Source: a virus. From it: a stretch of DNA of 26,596 nucleotides. The position numbers were made by a program, and so were the translations under genes. Positions 7,511 to 15,732 of this stretch are shown piece by piece (the first letter of the stretch is position 1; every line of letters begins with the position of its first letter). The notes under the pieces are model-generated. The model saw only the letters and a program-made list of their open reading frames with translations, was not told where the DNA came from and did no database searches. The stretch covers positions 1-26,596 of IMG/VR virus record IMGVR_UViG_3300042294_003815. One strand, 5' to 3'.

Positions 7511-8488
7511 ATGGCACACGAAAGTAATTCCCCTTATGTAAAATGGCATATAGATGAATTTAAACAAATTCAAAACACAACTTATAAAGTAACTGGATGG
7601 ATTTTTCACCAAAATCGCGAAATTAAAAATATTTTAATTGGAGATTCTATTCTTACATATCAACGCATTTCCCGTCCTGATGTATGTCAAACTTATCCAT
7701 ATATTATTAATAATAATGTAGGATTTGAGCTTTTAATAGAAGAAAAAGATTTATATAAAACCCTTTCAGTAGTTTTTGAAGATAATACTGGAATAGTAAA
7801 TATAGGAAATTTTAAAAATTTTATAACTAAATTTACTAATTTTCGTTCTATAACTAATAATGAATCTCTTACAGAAGACTATATTCTTAATTCTGGATTT
7901 AATAATCTTCATAAAGGAATCATGGTTGTAGATAATTTTTATAAAGATCCGGATGCTATAAGAGAATATGCTATCACAAATCTTACATTTAACTCTTCAG
8001 GGTATCACAAAGGAGAACGTAGTCAAGAACGTTTTATTTTAAATGGTACTAAAGAACGTTTTGAACAAATTATTGGACGTAAAGTCACTAATTGGGAACA
8101 TCCTGAATATGCAAATGGTCGTTTCCAATTTTGTGTAGAAGATGACCCTATAGTATACCATGTAGATAATCAAACTTTTGCAGCTGTTGTATTTTTATCC
8201 CCTGATGCTCCTTTAGAAGCGGGAACGGCTACGTATAGAAGTAAAATTACAGGAGCTACTCGTTTTGAAGAATTTGACACTCCCGAATTTATTACTACTT
8301 TTAAAGGATATGGTAGTGAAATTAATTTTTACGATGGTTCAAGTTTTGAAGTTGTTGATCAAGTAGGTAATGTATACAATAGATTAGTAATTTGGGATGC
8401 CAAAACTATTCATGCCGCTACTAAATATTATGGTAATAATATTAATAATAGTAGATTTTTTCAATTGTTTTTCTTTGATGTTGAATAA
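7511..8488 (+). CDS. Fe(II)/2-oxoglutarate-type oxygenase with N-terminal beta-sandwich-like domain
   Basis: A 325-residue protein. The C-terminal two-thirds (from about residue 128, GIMVVDNFYKDPDAIREYA) has the 2OG-oxygenase metal triad: H217 and D219 in YHVDNQTFAAVVFLSP, H301 in IWDAKTIHAATKYYG, and R315 as a candidate 2OG-binding arginine. The fold resembles phage and bacterial proteins of the DUF6445 type (family name from memory, unverified). The first about 100 residues (YKVTGWIFHQN, ISRPDVCQTYP, NNNVGFEL) look like the small beta-sandwich module with a GW...RPDV..YP..NN.GF pattern that accompanies glycosyltransferases and related enzymes. It probably hydroxylates a sugar, lipid or protein side chain. 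The next gene is a second oxygenase 12 bases downstream. No Shine-Dalgarno sequence; the leader is A/T-only. Confidence 0.7.
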   Translation: MAHESNSPYVKWHIDEFKQIQNTTYKVTGWIFHQNREIKNILIGDSILTYQRISRPDVCQTYPYIINNNVGFELLIEEKDLYKTLSVVFEDNTGIVNIGNFKNFITKFTNFRSITNNESLTEDYILNSGFNNLHKGIMVVDNFYKDPDAIREYAITNLTFNSSGYHKGERSQERFILNGTKERFEQIIGRKVTNWEHPEYANGRFQFCVEDDPIVYHVDNQTFAAVVFLSPDAPLEAGTATYRSKITGATRFEEFDTPEFITTFKGYGSEINFYDGSSFEVVDQVGNVYNRLVIWDAKTIHAATKYYGNNINNSRFFQLFFFDVE

Positions 8489-8500
8489 AATACCTTAATT

Positions 8501-9148
8501 ATGTATTTACCTACCCCCTATAAAATTGATTACGATACTAAAAAATATCCTTTTAGAGAAATTGTATCTAATATGCTTGAAATTAATAATAATCGTTTAG
8601 AAGATCTTCATCTTTTAGAAAATTATGGTTTATTATCTCGCGAACAAGATCAAAAAACTAAATGGCATAAAAAGTATTATGATAAATTTCAAACTGAATT
8701 TCTCTCTACTTATTTAAAATTAGTAAAAGAAATTAAAGAAAGATTTGAATACAAAGAAATCATATACCAACAAATTCCTACTTTTAGAGTTCAATTAGGG
8801 GACGGTAATGTTGCTGTAGGAGAATGGCATAAAGATAAAACTTATGAACATAATGCTACTGAAGTAAATTTCTGGATGCCTTTTGTAAATACTAATGTAT
8901 TCAATTCAATATGGACGGAAAGTTCCGAGGATAAAGGCGATTATAAGCCATATCTTGTAAATTATGGCGAGATATTGGTATTTAGTGGAGCTAATCTTTA
9001 TCACGGGAATAAAAACAATGAAAGTAACGATACTCGTGTTTCTGTAGATTTTAGATTAGTAGATCCTAATAAATTTACTCCTAATTCTAAAGGTTCTATT
9101 AATATGAATACTGCATTTGATATTGGTGGGTATTTTGAAAAATTATAA
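8501..9148 (+). CDS. Fe(II)/2-oxoglutarate-dependent oxygenase (phytanoyl dioxygenase/StrG-like)
   Basis: A 215-residue single-domain protein. H110-K-D112 in GEWHKDKTY and H168 in LYHGN form the facial triad for iron, and R179 (DTRVSVDFR) is placed to bind 2-oxoglutarate, with R185 as an alternative. The context FRVQLGDGN.AVGEWHKD and N.WMPF....SIW.E resembles StrG-like and phytanoyl-CoA-dioxygenase-type enzymes from antibiotic and sugar pathways. It is soluble, without signal or membrane segments. It sits between another oxygenase and a glycosyltransferase, which suggests that it hydroxylates an intermediate that is then glycosylated, or a sugar within the glycan. It is only weakly similar to its neighbour, so the two probably act on different positions. 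Confidence 0.75.
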   Translation: MYLPTPYKIDYDTKKYPFREIVSNMLEINNNRLEDLHLLENYGLLSREQDQKTKWHKKYYDKFQTEFLSTYLKLVKEIKERFEYKEIIYQQIPTFRVQLGDGNVAVGEWHKDKTYEHNATEVNFWMPFVNTNVFNSIWTESSEDKGDYKPYLVNYGEILVFSGANLYHGNKNNESNDTRVSVDFRLVDPNKFTPNSKGSINMNTAFDIGGYFEKL

Positions 9149-9156
9149 ATAAAATA

Positions 9157-10866
9157 ATGGTTTATATAATTACCCCCTGCCTCCGCCCTTTTAATTTAGA
9201 GAAAATAAAACAAACAATTCCTTCTGAATGTCAGTGGGTTATCGTATATGATTCATCATTAAAACATGAGTACCATATTGAAGGTGCTATTAATTTAAAA
9301 TCTCCATTTACGGGAGATGTAGGGTATCCTAATCGTAATCATGCTTTAGATACCTTAAATATGTCTGATAATGATTGGTTTTATATCCTAGATGATGATA
9401 ATCTTATCCACCCAGATTGGTATGAAACTGTAAAACCTTATTTAGAATCTGAGGTTAATATGATTAATTGGGGGCAATGTTTTTATAATGGCATTTCTCG
9501 TTCCAATGCTTCAGATAACTTAACCCAAGATAGAGTAGATTCCGCTCAGTATATGATGAGGTGGGGTGCTGTTAAACCCCTTAGATATTCCTCTCATTAT
9601 GAATCAGATGGTGATTATGCTAATAATGCTGCTAAATTATGTTTAGGAAATATTTTGAAAATAAACCAAAATATTTGTTATTATAATGCTTTAAGAAGAC
9701 ATAAAGATCCGGACCCAGCACGTACTCATATTGTAATGATTTCGATGTTTAAGAACGAAGCTCATAACATTAGACAAATGTTAGAGTCTTGTTACAAATA
9801 TATTGATTTTTGGGTTTTACAAGATAATGGTTCTACAGATGGTACACCCGAAATAGTAAATGATTTCTTTAAAGACAAAGATATCCCTGGATTTATTTAT
9901 AAAGTTGAAGAAGGATGGGTTGGATTTGGGTGGAACCGTGACCACTTACTCCAAAAATGTTTAAATACCGATCATGGGTGTGATTGGATTTTAAAAATGG
10001 ATTGTGATGAAACTCTTGAAGTAGATACCACAAATACAATTGATCCTAATGGTTTTGATTGGAGTATATTTTGGAGTACAGATATTCAATCGTTCAATGT
10101 CGTAGCTGCAGGGGGTGGGATAATATATTATAGAACCTGGATTTGGAATGCTAAACTACCATGGAGATTTAACCATGATACAGCACACGAAACTATTTAT
10201 TTAGACGTTGATTATCTTGAAGATAAACAAGTATTTGAACGTGTACCTTTACCTAAAGGATTTAGGCAAGTAGGACATAATACTGGCCAAAGTTGGAGTG
10301 TACCTACTAAATTTTTAACTGATGCACTTGTATTTGAGGAACGTTTAATTCGTGAAAATACATTACTTGAAAATAGATATCATTTCTTTTATATAGGAAA
10401 AAGTTATGAAGATACTTATGAAGGAGACTTTTTCCCATTAGGTAGAGCCCATTCAGAAGAATTTGCCCGTAGATGTATCTTTTATTTTGAAGAATTTGTT
10501 CACCAAACTCACGACTTTAAAAACACTAAAGAAGCTAAATGTATGGATGAAATGAGTTATCATGCTGTATGTGGGATAGCTAGAGCTTATAAATTTTTAG
10601 GTAATATTAATAAAGCTATTTTTTATTACCAAAAAGCTAATAATTTTTGCCCTCGACGTAACGAACACTGGGTTGGGTTAGCTGAAAGTTATAACTTAAT
10701 AGAAGAATATAATAAAATGTTAGAAATAACTAATATATTAATGTCCCCCGAAAGAACTTGCCCATTCCCCGATTTAGTATTTTTAATTAATACTAATTTA
10801 TACCATGATACTGGTAAATATCCTGAATATTTACATAACATTGCCTTACAAAATTCTAATAATTAA
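9157..10866 (+). CDS. Two-headed glycosyltransferase with C-terminal TPR-like repeats
   Basis: A 569-residue protein with two GT-A-type modules. Module 1 (residues 1 to about 185) starts YIITPCLRP and holds a metal/nucleotide-sugar motif LDDDN at D79-D81, followed by LIHPDWYE. Module 2 starts near residue 191 (HIVMISMFKNEAHNI), has the GT2 hallmark DNGSTDGT and a DXD motif at D282-C-D284 (KMDCDETL), and an acceptor-side H.TGQSW region. Residues about 468-530 (YHAVCGIARAYKFLGN.NKAIFYYQKA.NFCPRRNEHW) read as TPR-like helical repeats, as in processive or protein-modifying glycosyltransferases. Two catalytic modules suggest successive or alternating addition of two sugars. It is soluble, and the gene is 3 bases from the next one. 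Donor and acceptor are unknown. Confidence 0.8.
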   Translation: MVYIITPCLRPFNLEKIKQTIPSECQWVIVYDSSLKHEYHIEGAINLKSPFTGDVGYPNRNHALDTLNMSDNDWFYILDDDNLIHPDWYETVKPYLESEVNMINWGQCFYNGISRSNASDNLTQDRVDSAQYMMRWGAVKPLRYSSHYESDGDYANNAAKLCLGNILKINQNICYYNALRRHKDPDPARTHIVMISMFKNEAHNIRQMLESCYKYIDFWVLQDNGSTDGTPEIVNDFFKDKDIPGFIYKVEEGWVGFGWNRDHLLQKCLNTDHGCDWILKMDCDETLEVDTTNTIDPNGFDWSIFWSTDIQSFNVVAAGGGIIYYRTWIWNAKLPWRFNHDTAHETIYLDVDYLEDKQVFERVPLPKGFRQVGHNTGQSWSVPTKFLTDALVFEERLIRENTLLENRYHFFYIGKSYEDTYEGDFFPLGRAHSEEFARRCIFYFEEFVHQTHDFKNTKEAKCMDEMSYHAVCGIARAYKFLGNINKAIFYYQKANNFCPRRNEHWVGLAESYNLIEEYNKMLEITNILMSPERTCPFPDLVFLINTNLYHDTGKYPEYLHNIALQNSNN

Positions 10867-10869
10867 TTT

Positions 10870-12687
10870 ATGAAAAATATCCCTACAGAAGATCCAAAAC
10901 ACCATTGGTCATTTTTAAATGTAAAAGATAAGCTTGTATTAGATATGGGGTGTTCTTTTTATGAAGCCTACTATAACCCAGGCATGCTAAGTTCGGCTGA
11001 ATGGTTTATCGAAAATGGTGCTACCCAAGTAATTGGATTTGATGGTGATCCTGAAGAAGTAACTAAATATAATATAGTTTACAAAAACGACCCACGTTAT
11101 GAGGTATTTGAACTTTGGTTAGACACCCCAGGCCACATTAAAAAACTTCTTGAATTTAATCCTCAAGTTATAAAATGCGATATTGAAGGAGCTGAAATTA
11201 ATTTCTTACCTATTACTAAAGAAGAAATGGATTGTGTTGAAGAAATTGCTTTTGAATATCATGATATAGCTACCCGTGAAATGTGTGAGAAAAAACTCCC
11301 AGAATGGGGTTTTGATTATATTGAACAATTTTCTATTTTAGATAGACACCCCGATAACCAAGGAGTATATTATGGTCGTAAATCACAAGGTAAAAAAACA
11401 AAAGTAGTTAAATTATCTATTAAAAAAGAAGAAACACTTAAGGAAATTGTTCCAATTTTAAAATCTAAAAAAGCAAAAGTTCCTAAAGTTCTTTATATAG
11501 GACCGGGTAATCCCCATCTTGAATCTATACATAATAAAAATTTTGAAGACACTTCATTAGATGTTAAATATCTTTCTAATGATGATAATATTAATGAAAT
11601 TATATCTTCATTCCGTCCCGATTCTATTGTAACTATTGGTGAAAGTGATTCTCAATTCCCCAATTTACATAATAATCTATATGATGTAAGGAAACGTTGG
11701 TTTAATGGAACAGAAGTTAATGATATAACTGGGCATAATGCTTATTATTGTGCTATGCACCAAATGCTAACTAATGATAATTCTAAAATGATTTCATATT
11801 TTACCCCTTCATATAATACTGGGGTAAAAATCTATGATACTTATATGTCCCTAAAAGCTCAAACTTATCTTGATTGGGAATGGGTTATTGTAGATGATTC
11901 AAATGATAATGGTAAAACTTTACAAATTATTAAAAATATAGCATCAGTTGATCCTCGAGTTAGAGTTTATAGTTTTGAAGAAAAAAGTGGTGGAATAATA
12001 GGTGAAGCTAAATATAGAGCAGCTAGTTTATGCCGTGGTTATTTATTAGCAGAATTAGATCATGATGATTTATTAACAGATAATTGCACTATGGATTTAT
12101 ATGATGCAAGCCAAGCATTCCCAGATGCTGGATTCTTCTATAATGACTCGGTAGAAGTAAATCAATTTTTTCAATCTCTTACTTATGGAGGAGAATTTGC
12201 TTTAGGGTATGGTAAATACGAAAAAGTCCAATATAAAAATTATCTATGGGATGTAGCTATTACTTGCAACATTAATCCTAAAACAATCCGTCATATTGTA
12301 GGTATCCCTAATCATGTTCGTGCATGGAGAAGAGAAACATATTTTGCTATTGGGGGACACAATCGTGAACTATCCATAGCAGATGATTACGAATTAGTAG
12401 TAAGAACATTCCTCCATACTAAAATGGTTAAAATCCCTAAACTTGGATATATCCAGTTTATTCATGCTAAAGGTAACGAACAAAACTCTCACGATATAGC
12501 ACGAGCCGATATTCAACGACGTGTAAGAACTATTATGGAACACTACAATGAAGCTATTGCTAAACGATTTGAAGAATTAGGAGTAGAAGATTGGGTATAT
12601 AATCAAAAAGATACATACCCTTGGGAAGTTCCTTGCCGCTGGGGTAATGAAGAAGGTTACGTTAACGAGATTTTTTTAAACAAATAA
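10870..12687 (+). CDS. Fusion of FkbM-type methyltransferase and GT2 glycosyltransferase
   Basis: A 605-residue fusion. Residues about 20-175 are an FkbM-like SAM-dependent methyltransferase: the glycine-rich loop LVLDMGC (D25), the acidic SAM ribose region GFDGDP (D58), and the FkbM signature IKCDIEGAE (D104, E106). A lysine-rich linker (about 175-205) leads to a middle domain (VLYIGPGNPHLES...SIVTIGESDSQFPNL) that looks Rossmann-like but which I cannot name. From residue 305 (SKMISYFTPSYNTG) a GT2 glycosyltransferase follows, with the donor motif VIVDDSND and the DXD-type LDHDD at D397-D400. O-methylation is often a cap on phage or bacterial glycans, so this protein could extend and cap the same chain. 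It is the last gene of the island; a coiled-coil gene starts 18 bases later. Confidence 0.8.
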   Translation: MKNIPTEDPKHHWSFLNVKDKLVLDMGCSFYEAYYNPGMLSSAEWFIENGATQVIGFDGDPEEVTKYNIVYKNDPRYEVFELWLDTPGHIKKLLEFNPQVIKCDIEGAEINFLPITKEEMDCVEEIAFEYHDIATREMCEKKLPEWGFDYIEQFSILDRHPDNQGVYYGRKSQGKKTKVVKLSIKKEETLKEIVPILKSKKAKVPKVLYIGPGNPHLESIHNKNFEDTSLDVKYLSNDDNINEIISSFRPDSIVTIGESDSQFPNLHNNLYDVRKRWFNGTEVNDITGHNAYYCAMHQMLTNDNSKMISYFTPSYNTGVKIYDTYMSLKAQTYLDWEWVIVDDSNDNGKTLQIIKNIASVDPRVRVYSFEEKSGGIIGEAKYRAASLCRGYLLAELDHDDLLTDNCTMDLYDASQAFPDAGFFYNDSVEVNQFFQSLTYGGEFALGYGKYEKVQYKNYLWDVAITCNINPKTIRHIVGIPNHVRAWRRETYFAIGGHNRELSIADDYELVVRTFLHTKMVKIPKLGYIQFIHAKGNEQNSHDIARADIQRRVRTIMEHYNEAIAKRFEELGVEDWVYNQKDTYPWEVPCRWGNEEGYVNEIFLNK

Positions 12688-12691
12688 CTAA

Positions 12692-12702
12692 ATATTTATA
12701 AA
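12692..12702 (+). promoter_or_regulatory. Partial copy of the candidate late-promoter element
   Basis: ATATTTATAAA directly before the ATG at 12706 matches the first ten bases of the element found before the sheath, tube and tape-measure genes, but then departs from it (ACAT instead of TAAAAT) and lies only 3 bases from the start codon. If active it would give an essentially leaderless mRNA; it may be chance. Confidence 0.35.
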
Positions 12703-12705
12703 CAT

Positions 12706-12954
12706 ATGGAAACAAAAGTTTTAACACAAAAAGAACTTACACAACTAAGAGATCTTCAAAATCAACAAAATGATATTTTAGCTGGACTAGGTTCACTTGA
12801 ATATAGAATTACTTTATTAGAGAGTAATAAAGCTATTTTAAAATCACAAATAGTTGAACTAGAAAAAACTAGTGCTGATTTAGGAGCTCAATTAACCGAA
12901 AAATACGGAAGTGGTAACCTTAATTTAGAAACAGGTGAAATAACCATAGAATAA
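12706..12954 (+). CDS. Small coiled-coil protein (82 aa), unknown function
   Basis: An 82-residue acidic protein. Residues about 8-65 are a near-continuous amphipathic helix with heptad leucine/isoleucine spacing (LTQLRDLQNQQNDILAGLGSLEYRITLLESNKAILKSQI in part), ending in a short YGSGNLNLETGEITIE tail. Small proteins of this form occur near the tail genes of marine T4-like phages as far as I recall, without assigned function. Placed 93 bases before the sheath gene, it could be a chaperone, a structural rod or a regulator. No Shine-Dalgarno sequence. A weak hairpin overlaps the stop codon. Confidence 0.75.
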   Translation: METKVLTQKELTQLRDLQNQQNDILAGLGSLEYRITLLESNKAILKSQIVELEKTSADLGAQLTEKYGSGNLNLETGEITIE

Positions 12955-12968
12955 AGTTTTTAAACTTT
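12953..12968 (+). terminator. Weak hairpin at the end of the coiled-coil gene
   Basis: AAAGTTT (12953-12959) TT AAACTTT (12962-12968), overlapping the TAA stop. The stem has only one G-C pair and a 2-base loop, so it is at best a weak terminator. The 93-base gap after this gene also holds the promoter-like element for the sheath gene, so a transcript boundary here is plausible. Confidence 0.3.
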
Positions 12969-13013
12969 TAGTTGTATTTAATGGTTTTATAAAGATTTTT
13001 GATAAAATTTCAT

Positions 13014-13029
13014 ATATTTATAATAAAAT
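13014..13029 (+). promoter_or_regulatory. Candidate late promoter of the sheath gene
   Basis: ATATTTATAATAAAAT, 18 bases before the ATG. The same 16 bases occur before the tail tube gene (15160) and the 90-residue gene (19606), and 14 of them before the tape-measure gene (16800). It contains TATAAT, but no shared -35 element is visible upstream. A start about 7 bases after TATAAT would give a leader of about 15-20 bases with no Shine-Dalgarno sequence. Confidence 0.65.
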
Positions 13030-13047
13030 TAAAAATACAACTATAAA

Positions 13048-15144
13048 ATGGCAGAAACTTTAATTTCACCTGGGGTATTAGCTAGAGAGAATGACAATTC
13101 ATTCGTTACACAGCAACCCGTAACTGTTGGAGCCTCAATCATTGGCCCAACCGTAAAAGGCCCTGTAGAAATTCCTACAGTAGTTACTACTTACTCAGAT
13201 TATTTAAATAAATTTGGTGGTACTTTTTTAAGTGGTGGTCAAGAATATAGCTACTTAACTTCAATTGCGGCCTATAACTATTTTCAACAAGGAGGTCAAA
13301 GCTTAATAGTAGCTAGAGTAGTTTCAGGATCATTTGCTTCCGCTACTTCATTTGATGCTAATGCTTCTGGAACATTAGGTATAGCTAGTGGTTTAGGATT
13401 CACAACCGCTTCGGCTACATTAGGTATTACCCCATTTTCAGCTAGTTATGCTCTTGTAGGATCTAGTTCTTATAATATAAACGGTATTAATTTTAATTTT
13501 ACTGGTAGTGCTCAAGCTAATACAAGTACTCAAATTAATATTAATGCTTCTTCTTTTACTACCCCCACTACTTTTGCATCCGGAGCTGTATTAGCTCTTA
13601 ATGATAGTTCCTCAGTAGCGCTATACACCTCTTCTTTATCAGATATTTCAGCTTCAAATAGTGTAGCAACCCTTAACTTATTTGCAGAAACTGCAGGTGT
13701 AGGTGGTAATAGTTATTATTATACTTCGGGAAGTACAACTACTTTCTTTACAGGTGGAACTAATACTGTATCATTTACTCTTAAAACTATCTCAGAAGGT
13801 ACCATCATGAACAACTCAGGTTCACTAGGTACTAATGGTATTTTAAGCAGCGGTTCAGCCGATAACGTAAGATGGCAAATTTCTAACGTAAATACTGGTT
13901 CAGGTACATTTAGTTTATTAGTTAGACAAGGTGACGATACAACTACAGAACCCATTGTTTTAGAAACTTGGACAAACCTATCACTTGACCCTACTCAAAC
14001 AAACTTTATTTCTAGAGTAATTGGTGATAGTGTTAAAGTATATGATGCCGCAGAAAACTATGTTGAAATAAACGGAAATTTCCCTAATCAATCTAGATAT
14101 GTTTACGTAAGTGCAGTTAATTCCCCAACTCCTTATTACTTTGATAATAACGGAACTGCTAAAAGTGCATTCACCTCTTCTATACCAATTGTATCACAAG
14201 GTACTTTTACTGGTGCTACTGGTGATTTATTCTATGGTGGTGGAGCTAAATTCTACAACTATATTTCGGGATCAACAAACCTACAAGGTATTGATGCTAC
14301 TGACTACGATGATATGATTGATCTAATGACTAACCAGGATGATTATCAATTTAACGTAATCACAATCCCGGGCTTAAACATTGCCGATAACGCAACTCAA
14401 AATACTGATTTAGTAAATGTTGTTCAATCTAGAGGTGATGCTATTGCGGTATTAGATACTAGACCTTACGGTGCCCAAATTTCTCAAGCTACAACCTCTG
14501 CTCAAACAATTAATAGTTCATACGCTGCAACATATTGGCCTTGGCTCCAAACAATTGATCCAGGAACTGGTCAACTTGTGTGGGTACCTGCCTCTACGAT
14601 GATTCCGGCAGTATATGCGTTTAACGACAGTGTTTCTGAACCATGGTTCGCTCCGGCGGGTATTAACAGAGGCGGTTTAGATACCGTAGTAAGAGCAGAA
14701 AGAAAACTTTCACAAACAAATCGTAATGACTTGTATATAGGTAATGTAAACCCAATTGCTACATTCCCCGGAACTGGAGTTGTAGTATATGGACAAAAAA
14801 CATTACAGAAAAAGTCATCTGCACTCGATCGTGTAAATGTACGTAGATTGTTAATTGCTCTTAAGTCTTACATTTCTCAAGTAGCTAATAACTTAGTGTT
14901 TGAACAAAACACAATCGCTACAAGAAATCAATTCTTAAGCCAAGTTAACCCATATCTTGAATCAGTTCAACAACGTCAAGGTTTATACGCATTTAGAGTA
15001 ATTATGGATGATTCTAATAACACTCCGGATGTAATTGATAGAAACCAGATGATTGGTCAGATTTATCTACAACCAACTAAGACTGCTGAATTTATTTACC
15101 TAGATTTCAACATCTTACCAACAGGAGCTACTTTCCCAGCATAA
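13048..15144 (+). CDS. gp18: Contractile tail sheath protein
   Basis: A 698-residue T4 gp18-type sheath protein, which polymerises around the tail tube and contracts on infection. The N-terminus SPGVLARENDNSF followed by GASIIGPTVKGPVEIPTVVTTY.DY..KFGG is characteristic. The variable middle (about residues 110-430) is rich in Ser/Thr/Gly and probably forms the protruding domain. The C-terminal half holds the conserved sheath core: YQFNVITIPGLN, GDAIAVLDTRPYG, YWPWLQTIDP, PWFAPAGINRGGL, VYGQKTLQKK.SALDRVNVRRLLI and FIYLDFNI. Length is close to T4 gp18 (659). It contains no cysteine that I can see, unlike the fibre proteins. The candidate late promoter lies just upstream; the tube gene follows after 46 bases with its own copy of the element. 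Confidence 0.95.
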   Translation: MAETLISPGVLARENDNSFVTQQPVTVGASIIGPTVKGPVEIPTVVTTYSDYLNKFGGTFLSGGQEYSYLTSIAAYNYFQQGGQSLIVARVVSGSFASATSFDANASGTLGIASGLGFTTASATLGITPFSASYALVGSSSYNINGINFNFTGSAQANTSTQININASSFTTPTTFASGAVLALNDSSSVALYTSSLSDISASNSVATLNLFAETAGVGGNSYYYTSGSTTTFFTGGTNTVSFTLKTISEGTIMNNSGSLGTNGILSSGSADNVRWQISNVNTGSGTFSLLVRQGDDTTTEPIVLETWTNLSLDPTQTNFISRVIGDSVKVYDAAENYVEINGNFPNQSRYVYVSAVNSPTPYYFDNNGTAKSAFTSSIPIVSQGTFTGATGDLFYGGGAKFYNYISGSTNLQGIDATDYDDMIDLMTNQDDYQFNVITIPGLNIADNATQNTDLVNVVQSRGDAIAVLDTRPYGAQISQATTSAQTINSSYAATYWPWLQTIDPGTGQLVWVPASTMIPAVYAFNDSVSEPWFAPAGINRGGLDTVVRAERKLSQTNRNDLYIGNVNPIATFPGTGVVVYGQKTLQKKSSALDRVNVRRLLIALKSYISQVANNLVFEQNTIATRNQFLSQVNPYLESVQQRQGLYAFRVIMDDSNNTPDVIDRNQMIGQIYLQPTKTAEFIYLDFNILPTGATFPA

Positions 15145-15159
15145 GAGTTGTAATTAACG

Positions 15160-15175
15160 ATATTTATAATAAAAT
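15160..15175 (+). promoter_or_regulatory. Candidate late promoter of the tail tube gene
   Basis: ATATTTATAATAAAAT, identical to the copy before the sheath gene, 15 bases before the ATG, in a gap of only 46 bases. An extra promoter here would raise tube protein supply independently of read-through from the sheath gene. Confidence 0.65.
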
Positions 15176-15190
15176 AAACAATATAGCAAA

Positions 15191-15679
15191 ATGGCAGTAT
15201 TAGACCCAAACGAAATATTTTTCACAGCGTTTGAACCCAAACAGGCGAACCGCTTTATCATGTATGTAGATGGTATCCCCGCTTACACAATCAAAGCAAT
15301 TTCAGCTGTTACTTTTGAACAAGGTGAAGTAGTACTTAACCACATCAACGTATACAGAAAGGTTAAAGGTAAAACTACCTGGTCAGATTTAACAATGACA
15401 TTGTTTGATCCAATCACCCCTTCTGGAGCTCAGGCAACAATGGAATGGCTTCGCCTACACCATGAATCAGTAACAGGACGCGATGGTTATTCAGATTTCT
15501 ATAAGAAAGACTTAACTATCGATATTTTAGGACCAGTAGGTGATATCGTTTCTGAATGGGTAATTAAAGGAGCATTTATTAAAGGTGGTAACTTTGGTGA
15601 ATATAACTGGGATACAGAAAACCAAGCCGTTAATATATCATTAACAATTGGTATGGATTACTGTGTACTAAACTTCTAA
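15191..15679 (+). CDS. gp19: Tail tube protein
   Basis: A 162-residue T4 gp19-type tail tube protein (T4: 163 residues) that stacks as hexameric rings inside the sheath and forms the DNA channel. Typical stretches are NRFIMYVDGIPAYTIKAIS near the N-terminus, then W.DLTMTLFDPI.PSGAQ..MEWLR.HHE, GRDGY.DFYKKDLTIDILGPVGD, and VSEWVIKGAFIKGGNFGEYNWD near the C-terminus. It is followed by a strong intrinsic terminator, so the sheath and tube genes form a separately terminated, probably highly transcribed unit. The start is chosen at the only ATG at the beginning of the conserved domain, after an A-rich leader. Confidence 0.95.
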   Translation: MAVLDPNEIFFTAFEPKQANRFIMYVDGIPAYTIKAISAVTFEQGEVVLNHINVYRKVKGKTTWSDLTMTLFDPITPSGAQATMEWLRLHHESVTGRDGYSDFYKKDLTIDILGPVGDIVSEWVIKGAFIKGGNFGEYNWDTENQAVNISLTIGMDYCVLNF

Positions 15680-15704
15680 TAAAAGTTTACATAAAATTAA
15701 ATTT

Positions 15705-15732
15705 AAGCTTGGCTATGCCAAGCTTTTTTTTT
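15705..15732 (+). terminator. Intrinsic (Rho-independent) terminator after the tail tube gene
   Basis: Perfect 9-bp stem AAGCTTGGC (15705-15713) / GCCAAGCTT (15717-15725) with loop TAT, followed by seven further T residues (15726-15732). This is the clearest terminator in the window and lies 26 bases after the tube stop. Confidence 0.93.

Noticed and set aside
9144-9151. Exact T4 late promoter octamer TATAAATA (also 16776-16783 and 26459-26466)
   Set aside because: Each copy overlaps the end of a gene (codons such as TTA TAA or TAT AAA TAA) in A/T-rich DNA, and the copies do not share flanks. The 16-base element with constant sequence is a better promoter candidate. The 26459 copy remains possible.
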